From NCBI RefSeq assembly GCF_000314795.2, contig NZ_KB373316.1, positions 186,001 through 250,000 on the forward strand: a stretch of DNA of 64,000 bases. Reading direction: 5' to 3'. Below the pieces are notes generated by a model, which did no database searches, was not told the DNA's origin, and saw only the letters and a program-made list of their open reading frames with translations. This stretch comes from Streptococcus sp. F0442. GTDB taxonomy: Bacteria; Bacillota; Bacilli; Lactobacillales; Streptococcaceae. Both the position numbers and the translations under genes were made by a program. Within the stretch, counting starts at the first letter, position 1. Each line of letters begins with the position of its first letter. This document shows positions 28,404 through 39,779 of this stretch, in pieces.

Positions 28404-29830
28404 TGAAACTATTATTTGTTGCCGCAGAAGGTGCTCCATTTTCAAAGACTGGTGGTTTGGGAGACGTTATTGGTGCTCTTCCTAAGTCCTTAGCTAAAAG
28501 TGGCCATGATGTGCGCGTGATACTTCCATACTATGATATGGTAGAAGCAAAGTTTGGAGATCAAATCGAAGATGTCTTGCATTTTGAAACCAAGGTTGGC
28601 TGGAGAAGTCAATATGTGGGTGTGAAACGGATTGTGCGAGATGGGGTCACCTTTTACTTTATTGATAACCAACACTATTTCTTTAGAGGCCATGTGTATG
28701 GTGACTTTGATGATGGCGAACGGTTTGCCTTTTTCCAGCTCGCAGCCTTAGAAACGATGGAACGGGTGGACTTCATTCCAGATGTTCTTCATGCCCATGA
28801 TTACCATACGGCTATGATTCCTTTCTTGCTGAAGGAAAAATACCGTTGGATTCAAGCTTACCATGGGATTAAAACCGTATTGACCATCCATAATTTGGAA
28901 TTCCAAGGTCAGTTTGACCCAGGAATGTTGTGGGATTTATTCGGAGTGGGATTTGAACGCTATGCAGACGGAACACTTCGTTGGAATGATTGCCTGAATT
29001 GGATGAAAGCCGGCATTCTATATGCTGACCGTGTGACAACCGTATCTCCTAGTTATGCGCATGAGATTATGACTCCTGAGTATGGTTGTGGCTTGGATCA
29101 GATCCTTCGGATGGAATCTGGCAAGGTGACCGGAATAGTCAACGGAATTGATGCAGATCTATATAATCCTGAAACGGATCCCCTCTTGACGCATCATTTC
29201 AGTCTCTCAGATCTTTCAGGTAAAGCAGCTAGTAAACGAGCTCTTCAAGAACGTGTCGGTCTACCCGTTCGCGATGATGTGCCTTTGTTTGGGATTGTCT
29301 CTCGTTTGACACGCCAAAAAGGTTTTGATGTTGTGGTAGAAGAGTTGCATCAGCTTCTGCAAAAAGATATTCAGATTGTCTTGCTGGGGACAGGAGATCC
29401 TGCATTTGAAAATGCCTTTGCTTGGTTTGGTCATGCTTTTCCGGATAAACTGTCGGCTAATATCACCTTTGATGTCCAATTGGCTCAAGAAATTTATGCA
29501 GCGTCAGATGTCTTCTTGATGCCAAGCCGCTTTGAGCCATGTGGTCTTTCTCAAATGATGGCCATGCGTTATGGAACTCTTCCTCTGGTACATGAGGTTG
29601 GTGGACTTCGTGATACGGTTCAGCCATTTAATGTTGTGGATGGAAGTGGAACAGGCTTTAGCTTCAATAATTTATCTGGCTATTGGCTTAACTGGGCAGT
29701 TGATCAAGCCCTGGCTGTCTACTACAATGACAAACAGGCTTGGTATGGTCTGCAAGAGCAAGCTATGACGCGTGACTTCTCTTGGGATACAGCTAGCCAA
29801 CGATACAACGATTTGTACCAATACTTATAA
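28403..29830 (+). CDS. glgA: glycogen synthase
   Basis: A 475-residue GT5 ADP-glucose glycogen synthase. N-terminal [16 protein letters not shown] binds ADP-glucose; the C-terminal domain has [12 protein letters not shown] and the [19 protein letters not shown] motif. It elongates alpha-1,4 chains. The operon stops here at a strong terminator, so glgP is not adjacent, unlike in many Firmicutes. Confidence 0.96.
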   Translation: MKLLFVAAEGAPFSKTGGLGDVIGALPKSLAKSGHDVRVILPYYDMVEAKFGDQIEDVLHFETKVGWRSQYVGVKRIVRDGVTFYFIDNQHYFFRGHVYGDFDDGERFAFFQLAALETMERVDFIPDVLHAHDYHTAMIPFLLKEKYRWIQAYHGIKTVLTIHNLEFQGQFDPGMLWDLFGVGFERYADGTLRWNDCLNWMKAGILYADRVTTVSPSYAHEIMTPEYGCGLDQILRMESGKVTGIVNGIDADLYNPETDPLLTHHFSLSDLSGKAASKRALQERVGLPVRDDVPLFGIVSRLTRQKGFDVVVEELHQLLQKDIQIVLLGTGDPAFENAFAWFGHAFPDKLSANITFDVQLAQEIYAASDVFLMPSRFEPCGLSQMMAMRYGTLPLVHEVGGLRDTVQPFNVVDGSGTGFSFNNLSGYWLNWAVDQALAVYYNDKQAWYGLQEQAMTRDFSWDTASQRYNDLYQYL

Positions 29831-29844
29831 CTGAATCTATTGTA

Positions 29845-29869
29845 AAAACGCCTTTCGAGGCGTTTTTTT
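29845..29869 (+). terminator. terminator of glgBCDA
   Basis: AAAACGCCT-TTCG-AGGCGTTTT with T-run: a stable UUCG tetraloop hairpin. Confidence 0.95.
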
Positions 29870-29932
29870 GTGTTGCTTTCTTCCTATAAAGAAAACGTTT
29901 TAATTTTTTGAGATATAGAGCTTGCTAAAATA

Positions 29933-30027
29933 GAAGAAAAAAGATAAGATAGGTAAAGGTAAAAAATCCCGGGAAGGTCTTTGTTTTTGGAGATGGTCTC
30001 ATCCTCTTCAAACAATAAGGACCCTAC
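29933..30027 (+). promoter_or_regulatory. promoter and structured leader of the M26 protease gene
   Basis: Extended -10 TG-C-TAAAAT (29933-29941). The leader can fold so that GGTCTTT-GTTT (29976-29986) pairs with AAAC (30010-30013) and AAGGACC (30017-30023), enclosing a GAGA/TCTC hairpin. This hides the only good Shine-Dalgarno (AAGGA, 30017-30021), which belongs to the leader ORF at 30028. Confidence 0.5.
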
Positions 30028-30066
30028 ATGAGGTTCAAATATTACTATATAGGAATTTTAGGATGA
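30028..30066 (+). CDS. 12-residue leader peptide overlapping the M26 protease start
   Basis: ATG...TGA encoding MRFKYYYIGILG, with AAGGA 6 nt upstream. Its TGA overlaps the protease ATG as ATGA, the usual sign of translational coupling. The protease ATG has only a badly spaced TTTAGG of its own. Aromatic-rich, but not clearly an attenuator peptide. Function is inferred from layout. Confidence 0.45.
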   Translation: MRFKYYYIGILG

Positions 30067-33000
30067 AAAAAGCGAAACAAACTTTTGAAAAAATGACCAA
30101 ATATTCGATTCGGAAATTATCTGTCGGTGTTGGTCCTGTTGCCATTGGAGCCTTTTTATTAGGGGGAACTCTCTTAGGAGCTCGTCCTGTCCAAGCCGAT
30201 CAGGTAACTCTATCTGCTAATGTGCACTTAGGATATGTGACAGAAGAAGAGTTAACTGCTGAAGAAAAGTCACAGGTGATTCATGCAATCCCTGAAGAAT
30301 ATCAAAATGAAGATACTTTCTATCTAGTCTATAAGAAGAAAGAGTCTACCCAGCCAGTTCTTCCCCAAACTGGAAGTCAGGAAGTGGCACTGTTAGGTCT
30401 AAGTTTAGCCACTGCTTCGTTTGCGGTACTCTTGCTTTCTAAAAAGCACAGAAAGAAAGTCATGGCTGTCCTTTTAATTGGAGCTATGGGACAAAGTCTT
30501 CTTCTACCAATTGAAGTTGCAGCTTTGCAAAACCAAATTTTACGTGCTTATAATCAGAATCTTTCGATCGCATCCAGCAAAGATCTTGTAGATGGTGTGA
30601 TTCAAATTGACGGTTATGACTATGTTGGCTATTTGCGCTATTCGTCAGTGCAAAAGACTGGCTCTCAAAAAGCAAAAGCTATTCAGGAAAGTCAATCTCC
30701 CGTAGTTACAAGTTCTGAAACGCGTAAAGGGATTCAACAGGTAAATCCTCAGGCGCGTGTGACACCAGAAGTCGCTCCAGCCTTTCCAATAGTTGAAAAA
30801 CCAAGGCTTGAAGTCTCAACTGAACCTGTACCATTTGAAATCGTCAACCAAGCTGATCCTACATTAGCCAAAGGGCAAACCAAGGTGCTGACAGCTGGCC
30901 AAAATGGGGAGCGGACCATTTTGACAGAAGTGAGTATAGTAGATGGACAAGAAGTTCGCAGAGTAGTTGAGAGCAAAGTCACTAAAGAACCAGTTTCACA
31001 AGTTCTTGCCATCGGGACAAAAGAAGATGCCCAACCAACCCCTCAACCCAGCCCTTCTCCAGTTGTAACGGCCAAGGGAACACAGGAAGAAGGCCATGTC
31101 GGTGAGGCACCGATTCAAGCAGAGGCTCCAGCCTATACCGGCGTGGTGGAAGCTAAGGGGACGCAGGAAGAAGGTCATGTGGGTGGAGCTCTTGTACAGC
31201 CAGAGAACCCAGCTTATACCGGTGTCGTTGAAGCCAAGGGCACGCAAGAGGAAGGCCATGTAGGCGAAGCTCCTATACAGCCAGAGAATCCAGCCTATAC
31301 CGGTGTCATCGAAGCCAAGGGAACGCAGGAAGAAGGCCATGTAGGCGAAGCCCCAATTCAGCCAGAGAACCCAGCCTATACTGGTGTCATCGAAGCCAAG
31401 GGCACGCAAGAGGAAGGTCATGTTGGTGAAGCCCCAATTCAGCCAGAGAACCCAGTTTATCAAATAACGGAAGGAACAGTTACAGAAACAGAAACGGTGC
31501 TCCTTCCGTATGAAACTGAATATGTACCAGATGCGGACCGCTATACTGATGAAGAAAGTATCCTTCAAAAAGGAGAGGCAGGGAGCCAGGAAATTCGTCG
31601 TGTCTATAAAACGGTCAATGGCGAGAAAGTTGGAGAGCCTCTCAGCACGACAACTGAAACGGTAAAAGCTCCTGTGACAGGAAAAATTAGTCGTGGGACC
31701 AAGGCGATTGAAGGCCAAACAGAGGAAGTTGCTTTTGAGGAAATTCCATTTAAGACGGTTACCGAACAAGATGCTACCTTGCTAAAAGGAAGAGAAACGG
31801 TTTCTCAAGCAGGAAGAAATGGGAAGAAGAAAATCACCAAGGTCTATAAGACCATTAAAGGTGTAAAAACTGCGGATGCTCCAACGGTTTCGGAGGAAGT
31901 CGTTGAACAAGCCCAAAATCGGATCATTCAAAAAGGGACCAAAGAACTAGACAAGCCAACTTTGACCTTGACCCAGGTCGATAAGGAAGAATTGAAGCGC
32001 AGTGCTAGGGCTTTCTATCATTTAGACAAACCCGAGGGTGTGACCATCAAGTCCATCCAGGCGGTGTTGAAGAAGGGCAATCAAGTGGTGAAAACTTTTG
32101 CCCTTTCAGAGTCTGATTTAGCAGCAGCCTTAGCAGATTTGGACTACTACAAGGATTATACGCTCGCAACGACCATGGTCTATGACCGTGGAAATGGGGA
32201 TGAAGAAGAAGTTCTCAAGGAAGAACCACTGAGAATTGATCTTAAAAAAGTTGAAGTCAAAAACATCAAGGAAACTAGTCTGATTAGTGTGGATGACCAA
32301 GGCCTTGAGACCGATCGTAGCCTCTTGTCCGAAACACCTTCAGATGTGAAACCTTACTACTTAAAGGTTACCACCCATGATAATAAAGTCACAAAACTAG
32401 CCGTTGATAAAATCGAAGAAGTCACAATTGATGGAAAAGCATTATACAAGGTGACTGCTAAAGCACCTGATCTCATCCAACGGACTGCAGACAACCAGTT
32501 CAGTGAGGACTATGTCCACTACATTGCGAAGCCAAAAGCTCATGAAGGAGATGTCTACTACGATTTCAACGAACTTGTAAAAGCTATGCAAGCCAATCCG
32601 ACTGCGACCTTTAAGCTGGGTAGCAACATGAATGCGGCGAACGTACAAGCTGCAGGAAAATCCTATGTAACCAATGCCTTCAAGGGAATATTGGAAAGTA
32701 CAGAAGGCAATAAATTTGCTATCCATAACATTACGAGACCGTTATTTGGTAACATCGAAGGTGGTACTGTTAAGAATCTCTTGCTTGAAAATGTTAACAT
32801 TGACATGCCTGGATTTGATCGAGTAGCACCAATCGCAGGTGTCATCAAAAATAATGCGACTGTCGAAAATGTTAAAGTAACAGGAAGCGTTGTTGGAAAC
32901 AACGATGTAGCTGGTATTATCAATAAAATTGATGGTAGTGGGAAGGTAAGTAATGTTGCCTTCATAGGGAAACTGCACGCTGCTGGCAATAAAGGTGGCT

Positions 33001-36000
33001 ATCTAGCAGGTGTTGTTGGCGAGAACTGGAAAGGTATTGTAGAAAAGGCTTACGTTGATGCTGAAATCACTGGTAACAAAGCCAAAGCTGCAGGTTTAGT
33101 TTATTCTTCTCAAAACGGTGGGAATAACAATACGCTAGGTAAAGAAGGGGTTCTCAGAAACTCCGTTGCTAAAGGTTCGATCGAACTGAAAGAAGCGGTC
33201 CAATCTGGTGGATTACTAGGAACCAACTGGGCCTTGGGGGCTATTGAAGACAACATCACCATGATGAAAGTCAAAACAGGTGAGATGGTCTTTGGTCACT
33301 CGGATATTGATGCGGATGACTACTTTACCTATTCAAGAACCAAGCGCAATTACAGTGTGGAGGACGTGAGTGAAGGTAAGAAAACCTATAACAACTCTCG
33401 TAAAATCCCTAGCATCTCGCTGGCAGAAGCTGAGCAGAAAATTGAAGCAATGGGGATTACTGCTGATAAATTTGAAAGCACGAAACCTGTTGAAGATAAA
33501 CTCAATAACCTTGTTAACAAAGACGATCAATACAAGGCAATTGATGGCTACGACGCAGCTCGCGAACTTGCTTACCGCAATATTGCTAAACTGCAACCAT
33601 TCTACAATAAAGAGTGGATTGTGGATCAAGGAAATAAATTGGCTACGGGTAGTCCTCTCTTGACCAAGGAAGTCTTGTCTGTGACAGCCATGAAGGGCAA
33701 TGATTTTGTAACAGAATTGGCTGATGCCGACCATATTATGGTTCATTATGGTGATAAGACCAAAGATATCTTTAGCATTACGCCGAAAGAGTCTAAAGTC
33801 AAACAAGTGAAAGAGTACAGTGTGGCGGAGCTCGGTGAAGTAGTCTACACGCCGAATATGGTGGACAAAGACCGGAGCGATCTTATTAGTGCCATCGTAG
33901 GGAAATTAAGTCCTGTCGAATTACAATCAGATCCAATCTACACACATCTTGGTAGAACAGGACCAAACAAAGTCAATGCTATTAAGAACCTTTACCTCGA
34001 AGAAAGTTTCCAAGAAGTCAAGGACAATCTGACTCACTTTGTGAAACAGTTGGTTGAAAACCAAGACCATCAATTGAACACGGATGAGGCTGCCAAACGG
34101 GCACTCATCAAGAAAATTGAAGACAACAAGGCGGCAGTTCTTTTGGGTCTCTCTTACCTCAACCGTTATTACGGAGTGAAGTTTGATGATGTCCATCTCA
34201 AACAGCTCATGTTGTTCAAGCCAGACTTCTATGGTAAGAATGTCGATGTCTTAGACCGCTTGATTGAAATTGGTTCAAAAGAAGACTATATCAAAGGGAC
34301 TCGGACCCACGATGCCTTCCGTGAAGTCGTGGCTAAATCGACTCTTTCTGGAAATCTTAATGACTTCCTTAAGTACAATATGGAGCTCTTTACAAGTGAT
34401 ACAGACTTGAATGATTGGTTTATCAAAGCAACCAAAGACAATGTCTATATTGTAGAGCCAAAAACAACAACTCCTGAGTTTGTCGATAAGAAACATCGAG
34501 CATACGAAGGATTAAATAACGATGTGCATGGTAAAATGATCTTGCCACTCTTGAACTTAAAAGATGCCCATATGTTCTTGATTTCAACCTACAATACAAT
34601 GGCTTATAGTTCCTTCGAGAAATATGGTAAGAACACGGAAGCGGAACGAAATGCCTTCAAGGCGGAAATTGATAAGGTCGCTAAAGGGCAACAAAATTAC
34701 CTAGATTTCTGGTCACGTCTAGCAACGGATAAGGTTCGTAATCAGCTCCTGAAGAGCAACAATATGGTGCCGACCCCTGTTCTCGATAACCAAAACTATA
34801 AAGGTATTAGCACAGATCGTTATGGACATACAGATAGTGGCAAAGATGTCGCTCCAATCCGTGAATTGTACGGACCTACCGATCGTTACCATGCGACAGA
34901 TTGGCGCATGGGGGCTGTAGCTCGAATTTACGGAAATCCATATAAAGACGACTCTGTCTTCTTCATGGTGACCGATATGGTCAGTGACTTTGGGGTGTCT
35001 GCCTTTACCCACGAAACGACGCACGTCAATGACCGCATGGTTTACTTAGGTGGTTGGAGACATCGCGAAGGGACAGATATTGAAGCCTTTGCCCAAGGAA
35101 TGCTCCAAACACCATCAGTATCCAATCCAAATGGGGAATACAAGGCCCTAGGTCTCAATATGGCCTATGAACGTCCTAACGATGGCAACCAATGGTACAA
35201 TACCAATCCAAACAATCTTCAATCACGCGATGAAATTGATCGTTACATGAAAGGTTATAACGATACGCTCATGCTTCTGGATTACCTAGAAGGGGAAGCT
35301 GTCCTCAATAAAGGCAGTCAAGACTTAAACAATGCTTGGTTCAAGAAGGTTGACAAGCAATACCGAGGGGCTAATACCAAAAATCAATTTGATAAGGTGC
35401 GTCCTTTGAGTGATGAGGAAAAAGCCATTACCTTACATACAGTAGATGATCTCATCACCAATAACTTCATGACCAATCGTGGTCCTGGAAATGGAGTCTA
35501 TAATCCATCGGACTTTGGTTCAGCCTATGTGACGGTACCGATGATGACAGGGATCTATGGTGGAAACACCAGTGAAGGGGCTCCTGGAGCCATGTCCTTC
35601 AAACACAATACCTTTAGACTCTGGGGCTACTATGGTTATGAAAAAGGCTTCTTAGGCTATGCTTCAAACAAGTATAAACAAGAATCCAAACAAGCAGGTC
35701 ATGCGACTTTAGGGGATGATTACATCATTCAAAAGATTTCTGATGGAACATTCAGTACCCTTGAAGACTGGAAGAAAGCATACTTCAACGAAGTGGTGAC
35801 CAGTGCTAAAAATGGACTTCAGGCTATTGAAGTTGATGGGACTACTTATAGCACTTATGATGACTTAAAACAAGCCTTTGCAACTGCGGTTGAAAAAGAT
35901 CAGGCCAGCTTGAAGAATGGTGTTGTCAAATTTGACAATACCCTTGCCTTGAAAGAAAAAATCTTTAAGAAATTACTGCAACAAACAGACAGTTTCAAAA

Positions 36001-36017
36001 CGTCTATCTTTAAATAA
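30063..36017 (+). CDS. M26-family cell-surface zinc metalloprotease (IgA1 protease/Zmp type)
   Basis: A 1984-residue protein with the Zmp/IgA1-protease plan. YSIRK-type signal (YSIRKLSVGVG, cut near VQA45); sortase motif L100-P-Q-T-G104 near the N-terminus followed by two hydrophobic segments; five 27-residue repeats (about 337-467); G5-like domains (about 475-640); GLUG-type repeats (about 870-1060); catalytic domain with H1650-E-T-T-H1654 and probable third ligand E1674 (GTDIEAFAQG). The C-terminus (TDSFKTSIFK) resembles ZmpB. IgA1, mucin or other substrate cannot be told. Monocistronic with a coupled leader ORF; own terminator. Confidence 0.9.
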   Translation: MKKAKQTFEKMTKYSIRKLSVGVGPVAIGAFLLGGTLLGARPVQADQVTLSANVHLGYVTEEELTAEEKSQVIHAIPEEYQNEDTFYLVYKKKESTQPVLPQTGSQEVALLGLSLATASFAVLLLSKKHRKKVMAVLLIGAMGQSLLLPIEVAALQNQILRAYNQNLSIASSKDLVDGVIQIDGYDYVGYLRYSSVQKTGSQKAKAIQESQSPVVTSSETRKGIQQVNPQARVTPEVAPAFPIVEKPRLEVSTEPVPFEIVNQADPTLAKGQTKVLTAGQNGERTILTEVSIVDGQEVRRVVESKVTKEPVSQVLAIGTKEDAQPTPQPSPSPVVTAKGTQEEGHVGEAPIQAEAPAYTGVVEAKGTQEEGHVGGALVQPENPAYTGVVEAKGTQEEGHVGEAPIQPENPAYTGVIEAKGTQEEGHVGEAPIQPENPAYTGVIEAKGTQEEGHVGEAPIQPENPVYQITEGTVTETETVLLPYETEYVPDADRYTDEESILQKGEAGSQEIRRVYKTVNGEKVGEPLSTTTETVKAPVTGKISRGTKAIEGQTEEVAFEEIPFKTVTEQDATLLKGRETVSQAGRNGKKKITKVYKTIKGVKTADAPTVSEEVVEQAQNRIIQKGTKELDKPTLTLTQVDKEELKRSARAFYHLDKPEGVTIKSIQAVLKKGNQVVKTFALSESDLAAALADLDYYKDYTLATTMVYDRGNGDEEEVLKEEPLRIDLKKVEVKNIKETSLISVDDQGLETDRSLLSETPSDVKPYYLKVTTHDNKVTKLAVDKIEEVTIDGKALYKVTAKAPDLIQRTADNQFSEDYVHYIAKPKAHEGDVYYDFNELVKAMQANPTATFKLGSNMNAANVQAAGKSYVTNAFKGILESTEGNKFAIHNITRPLFGNIEGGTVKNLLLENVNIDMPGFDRVAPIAGVIKNNATVENVKVTGSVVGNNDVAGIINKIDGSGKVSNVAFIGKLHAAGNKGGYLAGVVGENWKGIVEKAYVDAEITGNKAKAAGLVYSSQNGGNNNTLGKEGVLRNSVAKGSIELKEAVQSGGLLGTNWALGAIEDNITMMKVKTGEMVFGHSDIDADDYFTYSRTKRNYSVEDVSEGKKTYNNSRKIPSISLAEAEQKIEAMGITADKFESTKPVEDKLNNLVNKDDQYKAIDGYDAARELAYRNIAKLQPFYNKEWIVDQGNKLATGSPLLTKEVLSVTAMKGNDFVTELADADHIMVHYGDKTKDIFSITPKESKVKQVKEYSVAELGEVVYTPNMVDKDRSDLISAIVGKLSPVELQSDPIYTHLGRTGPNKVNAIKNLYLEESFQEVKDNLTHFVKQLVENQDHQLNTDEAAKRALIKKIEDNKAAVLLGLSYLNRYYGVKFDDVHLKQLMLFKPDFYGKNVDVLDRLIEIGSKEDYIKGTRTHDAFREVVAKSTLSGNLNDFLKYNMELFTSDTDLNDWFIKATKDNVYIVEPKTTTPEFVDKKHRAYEGLNNDVHGKMILPLLNLKDAHMFLISTYNTMAYSSFEKYGKNTEAERNAFKAEIDKVAKGQQNYLDFWSRLATDKVRNQLLKSNNMVPTPVLDNQNYKGISTDRYGHTDSGKDVAPIRELYGPTDRYHATDWRMGAVARIYGNPYKDDSVFFMVTDMVSDFGVSAFTHETTHVNDRMVYLGGWRHREGTDIEAFAQGMLQTPSVSNPNGEYKALGLNMAYERPNDGNQWYNTNPNNLQSRDEIDRYMKGYNDTLMLLDYLEGEAVLNKGSQDLNNAWFKKVDKQYRGANTKNQFDKVRPLSDEEKAITLHTVDDLITNNFMTNRGPGNGVYNPSDFGSAYVTVPMMTGIYGGNTSEGAPGAMSFKHNTFRLWGYYGYEKGFLGYASNKYKQESKQAGHATLGDDYIIQKISDGTFSTLEDWKKAYFNEVVTSAKNGLQAIEVDGTTYSTYDDLKQAFATAVEKDQASLKNGVVKFDNTLALKEKIFKKLLQQTDSFKTSIFK
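31071..31463 (+). repeat. five 81-bp coding repeats in the M26 protease
   Basis: Units start at 31071, 31152, 31233, 31314 and 31395 (the last shortened), encoding AKGTQEEGHVGEAPIQPENP plus AYTGVVE. Units 3-5 are nearly identical at DNA level, so copy number may vary by slippage or recombination. Similar GTQEPGHEGEA repeats occur in pneumococcal ZmpB/IgA protease. Confidence 0.92.
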
Positions 36018-36024
36018 TCGAATT

Positions 36025-36055
36025 CTCTCATCTGCTGAGCAGGTGAGAGTTTTTT
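36025..36055 (+). terminator. terminator of the M26 protease gene
   Basis: CTCTCAT-CTGC-TGA-GCAG-GTGAGAG hairpin followed by six T. Confidence 0.93.
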
Positions 36056-36155
36056 AGAAGAAAAAATGAATAGAGGTGGACAAAGCGTCTAAAAATTAAA
36101 AGAAATCAATCGTAGATAGGAAAAATTATCATATTAAAAAAATAACGTAATTTAA

Positions 36156-36212
36156 CAAAAACGCTTTCTTTTCTAGGAAATATTTGACTATTATATCTTT
36201 TAGGAGTAAACT
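36156..36212 (+). promoter_or_regulatory. atp operon promoter with weak cre-like site
   Basis: TTGACT (36184-36189), 17-nt spacer, TAAACT (36207-36212). A cre-like CAAAAACGCTTTCTT lies upstream (36156-36170) with three mismatches to consensus, so CcpA control is only a possibility. Shine-Dalgarno AAAGGAG before atpE. Confidence 0.7.
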
Positions 36213-36245
36213 AAGGTAGTAAAATTTATAAAAGGAGAATTCATC

Positions 36246-36446
36246 ATGAATTTAACATTTTTAGGTCTTTGTTTAGCCTGTTTTGGTGTGTCACTTGCGG
36301 AAGGTTTGATGATGAGCAACCTGTTCAAATCTGCATCTCGCCAACCAGAAATTATCGGTCAATTACGTAGTCTTTTGATCCTTGGTGTTGCCTTTGTCGA
36401 AGGTACTTTCTTCGTAACCTTGGTTATGGCCTTTATTATCAAATAG
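36246..36446 (+). CDS. atpE: F1Fo ATP synthase subunit c
   Basis: A 66-residue two-helix proteolipid, the short streptococcal form. The proton-carrying glutamate is E52 in [12 protein letters not shown]; the polar loop is SASRQPE. It forms the rotor ring. In streptococci the enzyme mainly pumps protons out for acid tolerance, and changes in this subunit give optochin resistance in pneumococci. First gene of the operon. Confidence 0.97.
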   Translation: MNLTFLGLCLACFGVSLAEGLMMSNLFKSASRQPEIIGQLRSLLILGVAFVEGTFFVTLVMAFIIK

Positions 36447-36479
36447 ACGCTTCTATTTTAGAAAAGGAGGTGTCAAACC

Positions 36480-37193
36480 TTGGAAGAAAGTATCAATCCA
36501 ACGATTACTCTTGGACCTGTATCTTTTAATTTGACCCTACTTGCTATGACCCTGATTTCTGTTTTCGCCGTTTTTGGCTTCATTTATTGGGCCAGTCGAA
36601 AAATGTCGATCCGACCAAAAGGCAAACAAAATGTGCTGGAATATGCATATGATTTTGTCGTAGGCTTCACAAAAGGAAATATTGGTGAACATTACATGAA
36701 GGATTACTCCTTGTTCTTGTTTGTTCTTTTCCTCTTTCTTTTAGTTGCCAATAACATTGGATTGATGGCAAAACTAGAAACAACCAACGGTTACAATTTG
36801 TGGACTTCACCGACTGCTAACCTCGGTTATGACTTTGCCTTCTCATTTTTGATCACCTTGATCGCCCATGTAGAAGGGATTCGTCGTCGTGGTGTGAAGG
36901 AATATTTGAAGGCCTTTGTAACACCAGGGTTTATGACACCCATGAATATTTTGGAAGAATTCACGAATTTTGCCTCCTTGGCCCTTCGGATCTTCGGGAA
37001 TATCTTTGCCGGTGAAGTATTAGCAAGCTTGCTCGTGAGTCTATCACATCAAGCTTTCTATTGGTATCCAGTTGCCTTTATTGGAAGCATGGCATGGACT
37101 GCATTTTCAATTTTCATTTCATGTATCCAAGCCTATGTATTTACCATGTTGTCATCTCTCTACATTGGTAAGAAAATTAATGGCGAAGAGTAA
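36480..37193 (+). CDS. atpB: F1Fo ATP synthase subunit a
   Basis: A 237-residue membrane stator subunit with about 5-6 helices; the conserved arginine lies in [13 protein letters not shown]. It forms the proton half-channels against the c-ring. The start is TTG (36480-36482) with a strong AAGGAGG 9 nt upstream; no ATG fits better. Confidence 0.95.
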   Translation: MEESINPTITLGPVSFNLTLLAMTLISVFAVFGFIYWASRKMSIRPKGKQNVLEYAYDFVVGFTKGNIGEHYMKDYSLFLFVLFLFLLVANNIGLMAKLETTNGYNLWTSPTANLGYDFAFSFLITLIAHVEGIRRRGVKEYLKAFVTPGFMTPMNILEEFTNFASLALRIFGNIFAGEVLASLLVSLSHQAFYWYPVAFIGSMAWTAFSIFISCIQAYVFTMLSSLYIGKKINGEE

Positions 37194-37212
37194 GTAGAGG
37201 AGGAGTAAAAGA

Positions 37213-37707
37213 ATGCATGTATCAATGAGTGAAATTATTGGTAACTTTATTCTCATTGCTGGTTCCTTCCTATTATTAATCTTTTTAGTAAAGAAATTTG
37301 CTTGGAACAATATCAATGATATTTTAGAGGCGCGTGCCAAAAAAATTACAGATGATATTGATGGAGCAGAATCAGCTCGTCAAAAAGCTGAGGAACTAGC
37401 AAGTAAACGTGAAGAAGAGTTGGCTGGTAGCCGCAAAGAAGCTGCGTCTATCGTCGAAAATGCAAAGGAAACTGCAGAAAAGAACAAATCTCAGATCCTT
37501 TCAGAAGCCACTCAAGAAGCAGTACGTTTGAAAGAAAAAGCGCAACAAGAAATTGCGCATAACAAAGAAGAAGCATTGAACAGTATCAAAGGCGATGTGG
37601 CAGATCTCACTGTCAATCTTGCCAGCAAATTGTTGAGCCAACAGCTGGATGCTGAAGGTCAACGCCGACTGATCGATCGCTATCTTGATGAATTAGGAGA
37701 AGCCTAA
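37213..37707 (+). CDS. atpF: F1Fo ATP synthase subunit b
   Basis: A 164-residue stator stalk subunit: one N-terminal membrane helix ([19 protein letters not shown]) then a long charged Ala/Glu/Lys-rich coiled coil. Its last base overlaps the atpH start (TAATGG). Confidence 0.95.
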   Translation: MHVSMSEIIGNFILIAGSFLLLIFLVKKFAWNNINDILEARAKKITDDIDGAESARQKAEELASKREEELAGSRKEAASIVENAKETAEKNKSQILSEATQEAVRLKEKAQQEIAHNKEEALNSIKGDVADLTVNLASKLLSQQLDAEGQRRLIDRYLDELGEA

Positions 37708-38243
37708 TGGACAAAAAGCAACTGATGGTGATTGAGAAATATACCCAGCCTTTTGTTCAATTGGTCTTTGAAAAAGGAGAACAAGACCTAGTCTTTGAAA
37801 AATTGACCCAAATCAAGGCTATTTTTGAGGAGACTGGACTTGCTAACTTCTTAGCTCATATCGGTGTAGAGGATGAAGAGAAAGCAAAAAGTCTCAGACT
37901 TTTTCAACCCTCTGATTCACAATTACTCGACCATTTGATTGAAGTTGTTATTCTCAATCATCGTGAAGCCTTATTTTATGACATTGTAACGATTTGTTTG
38001 GATCAGATTCAACTGTTGAGCAACGCTTTTGTCGTCACTGTTACGACGGTTGCTGGTTTGGATCCTGTTCAAGAGCAAAAGCTAATCCCCATTATCGAAA
38101 GAAAATTTGGGATTCAAGTTCGCTCGATCCAACAAAAGATCGATCCAGATTTAATTGGTGGCTTTGTCGTGACAGCCAATCATAAAACGTTGGATACCAG
38201 TCTCAAACACCAATTGAAAGTTATAAAATCTAAATTGAAATAG
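37707..38243 (+). CDS. atpH: F1Fo ATP synthase subunit delta
   Basis: A 178-residue OSCP/delta subunit that joins the b-stalk to the top of F1. N-terminal six-helix domain, C-terminal motif KIDPDLIGGFVV as in the family. Overlaps atpF by one base. Confidence 0.95.
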   Translation: MDKKQLMVIEKYTQPFVQLVFEKGEQDLVFEKLTQIKAIFEETGLANFLAHIGVEDEEKAKSLRLFQPSDSQLLDHLIEVVILNHREALFYDIVTICLDQIQLLSNAFVVTVTTVAGLDPVQEQKLIPIIERKFGIQVRSIQQKIDPDLIGGFVVTANHKTLDTSLKHQLKVIKSKLK

Positions 38244-38255
38244 AAAGTGGTGTGA

Positions 38256-39764
<1,509 letters not shown>

Positions 39765-39779
39765 AAATAGGAGTGGAAG

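Noticed and set aside
31071-31463. CRISPR-like regular repeats
   Set aside because: Repeats are contiguous, in frame, 81 bp and coding; no spacers or cas genes.
30996-31769. Long minus-strand ORF (257 codons) opposite the protease repeats
   Set aside because: It mirrors the repeat and G5 coding region; its repeated Cys/Phe/Trp-rich product is an artefact of the plus-strand repeats, with no promoter or ribosome site.
36156-36170. Strong cre site for the atp operon
   Set aside because: Three mismatches including conserved positions; kept only as a weak possibility.
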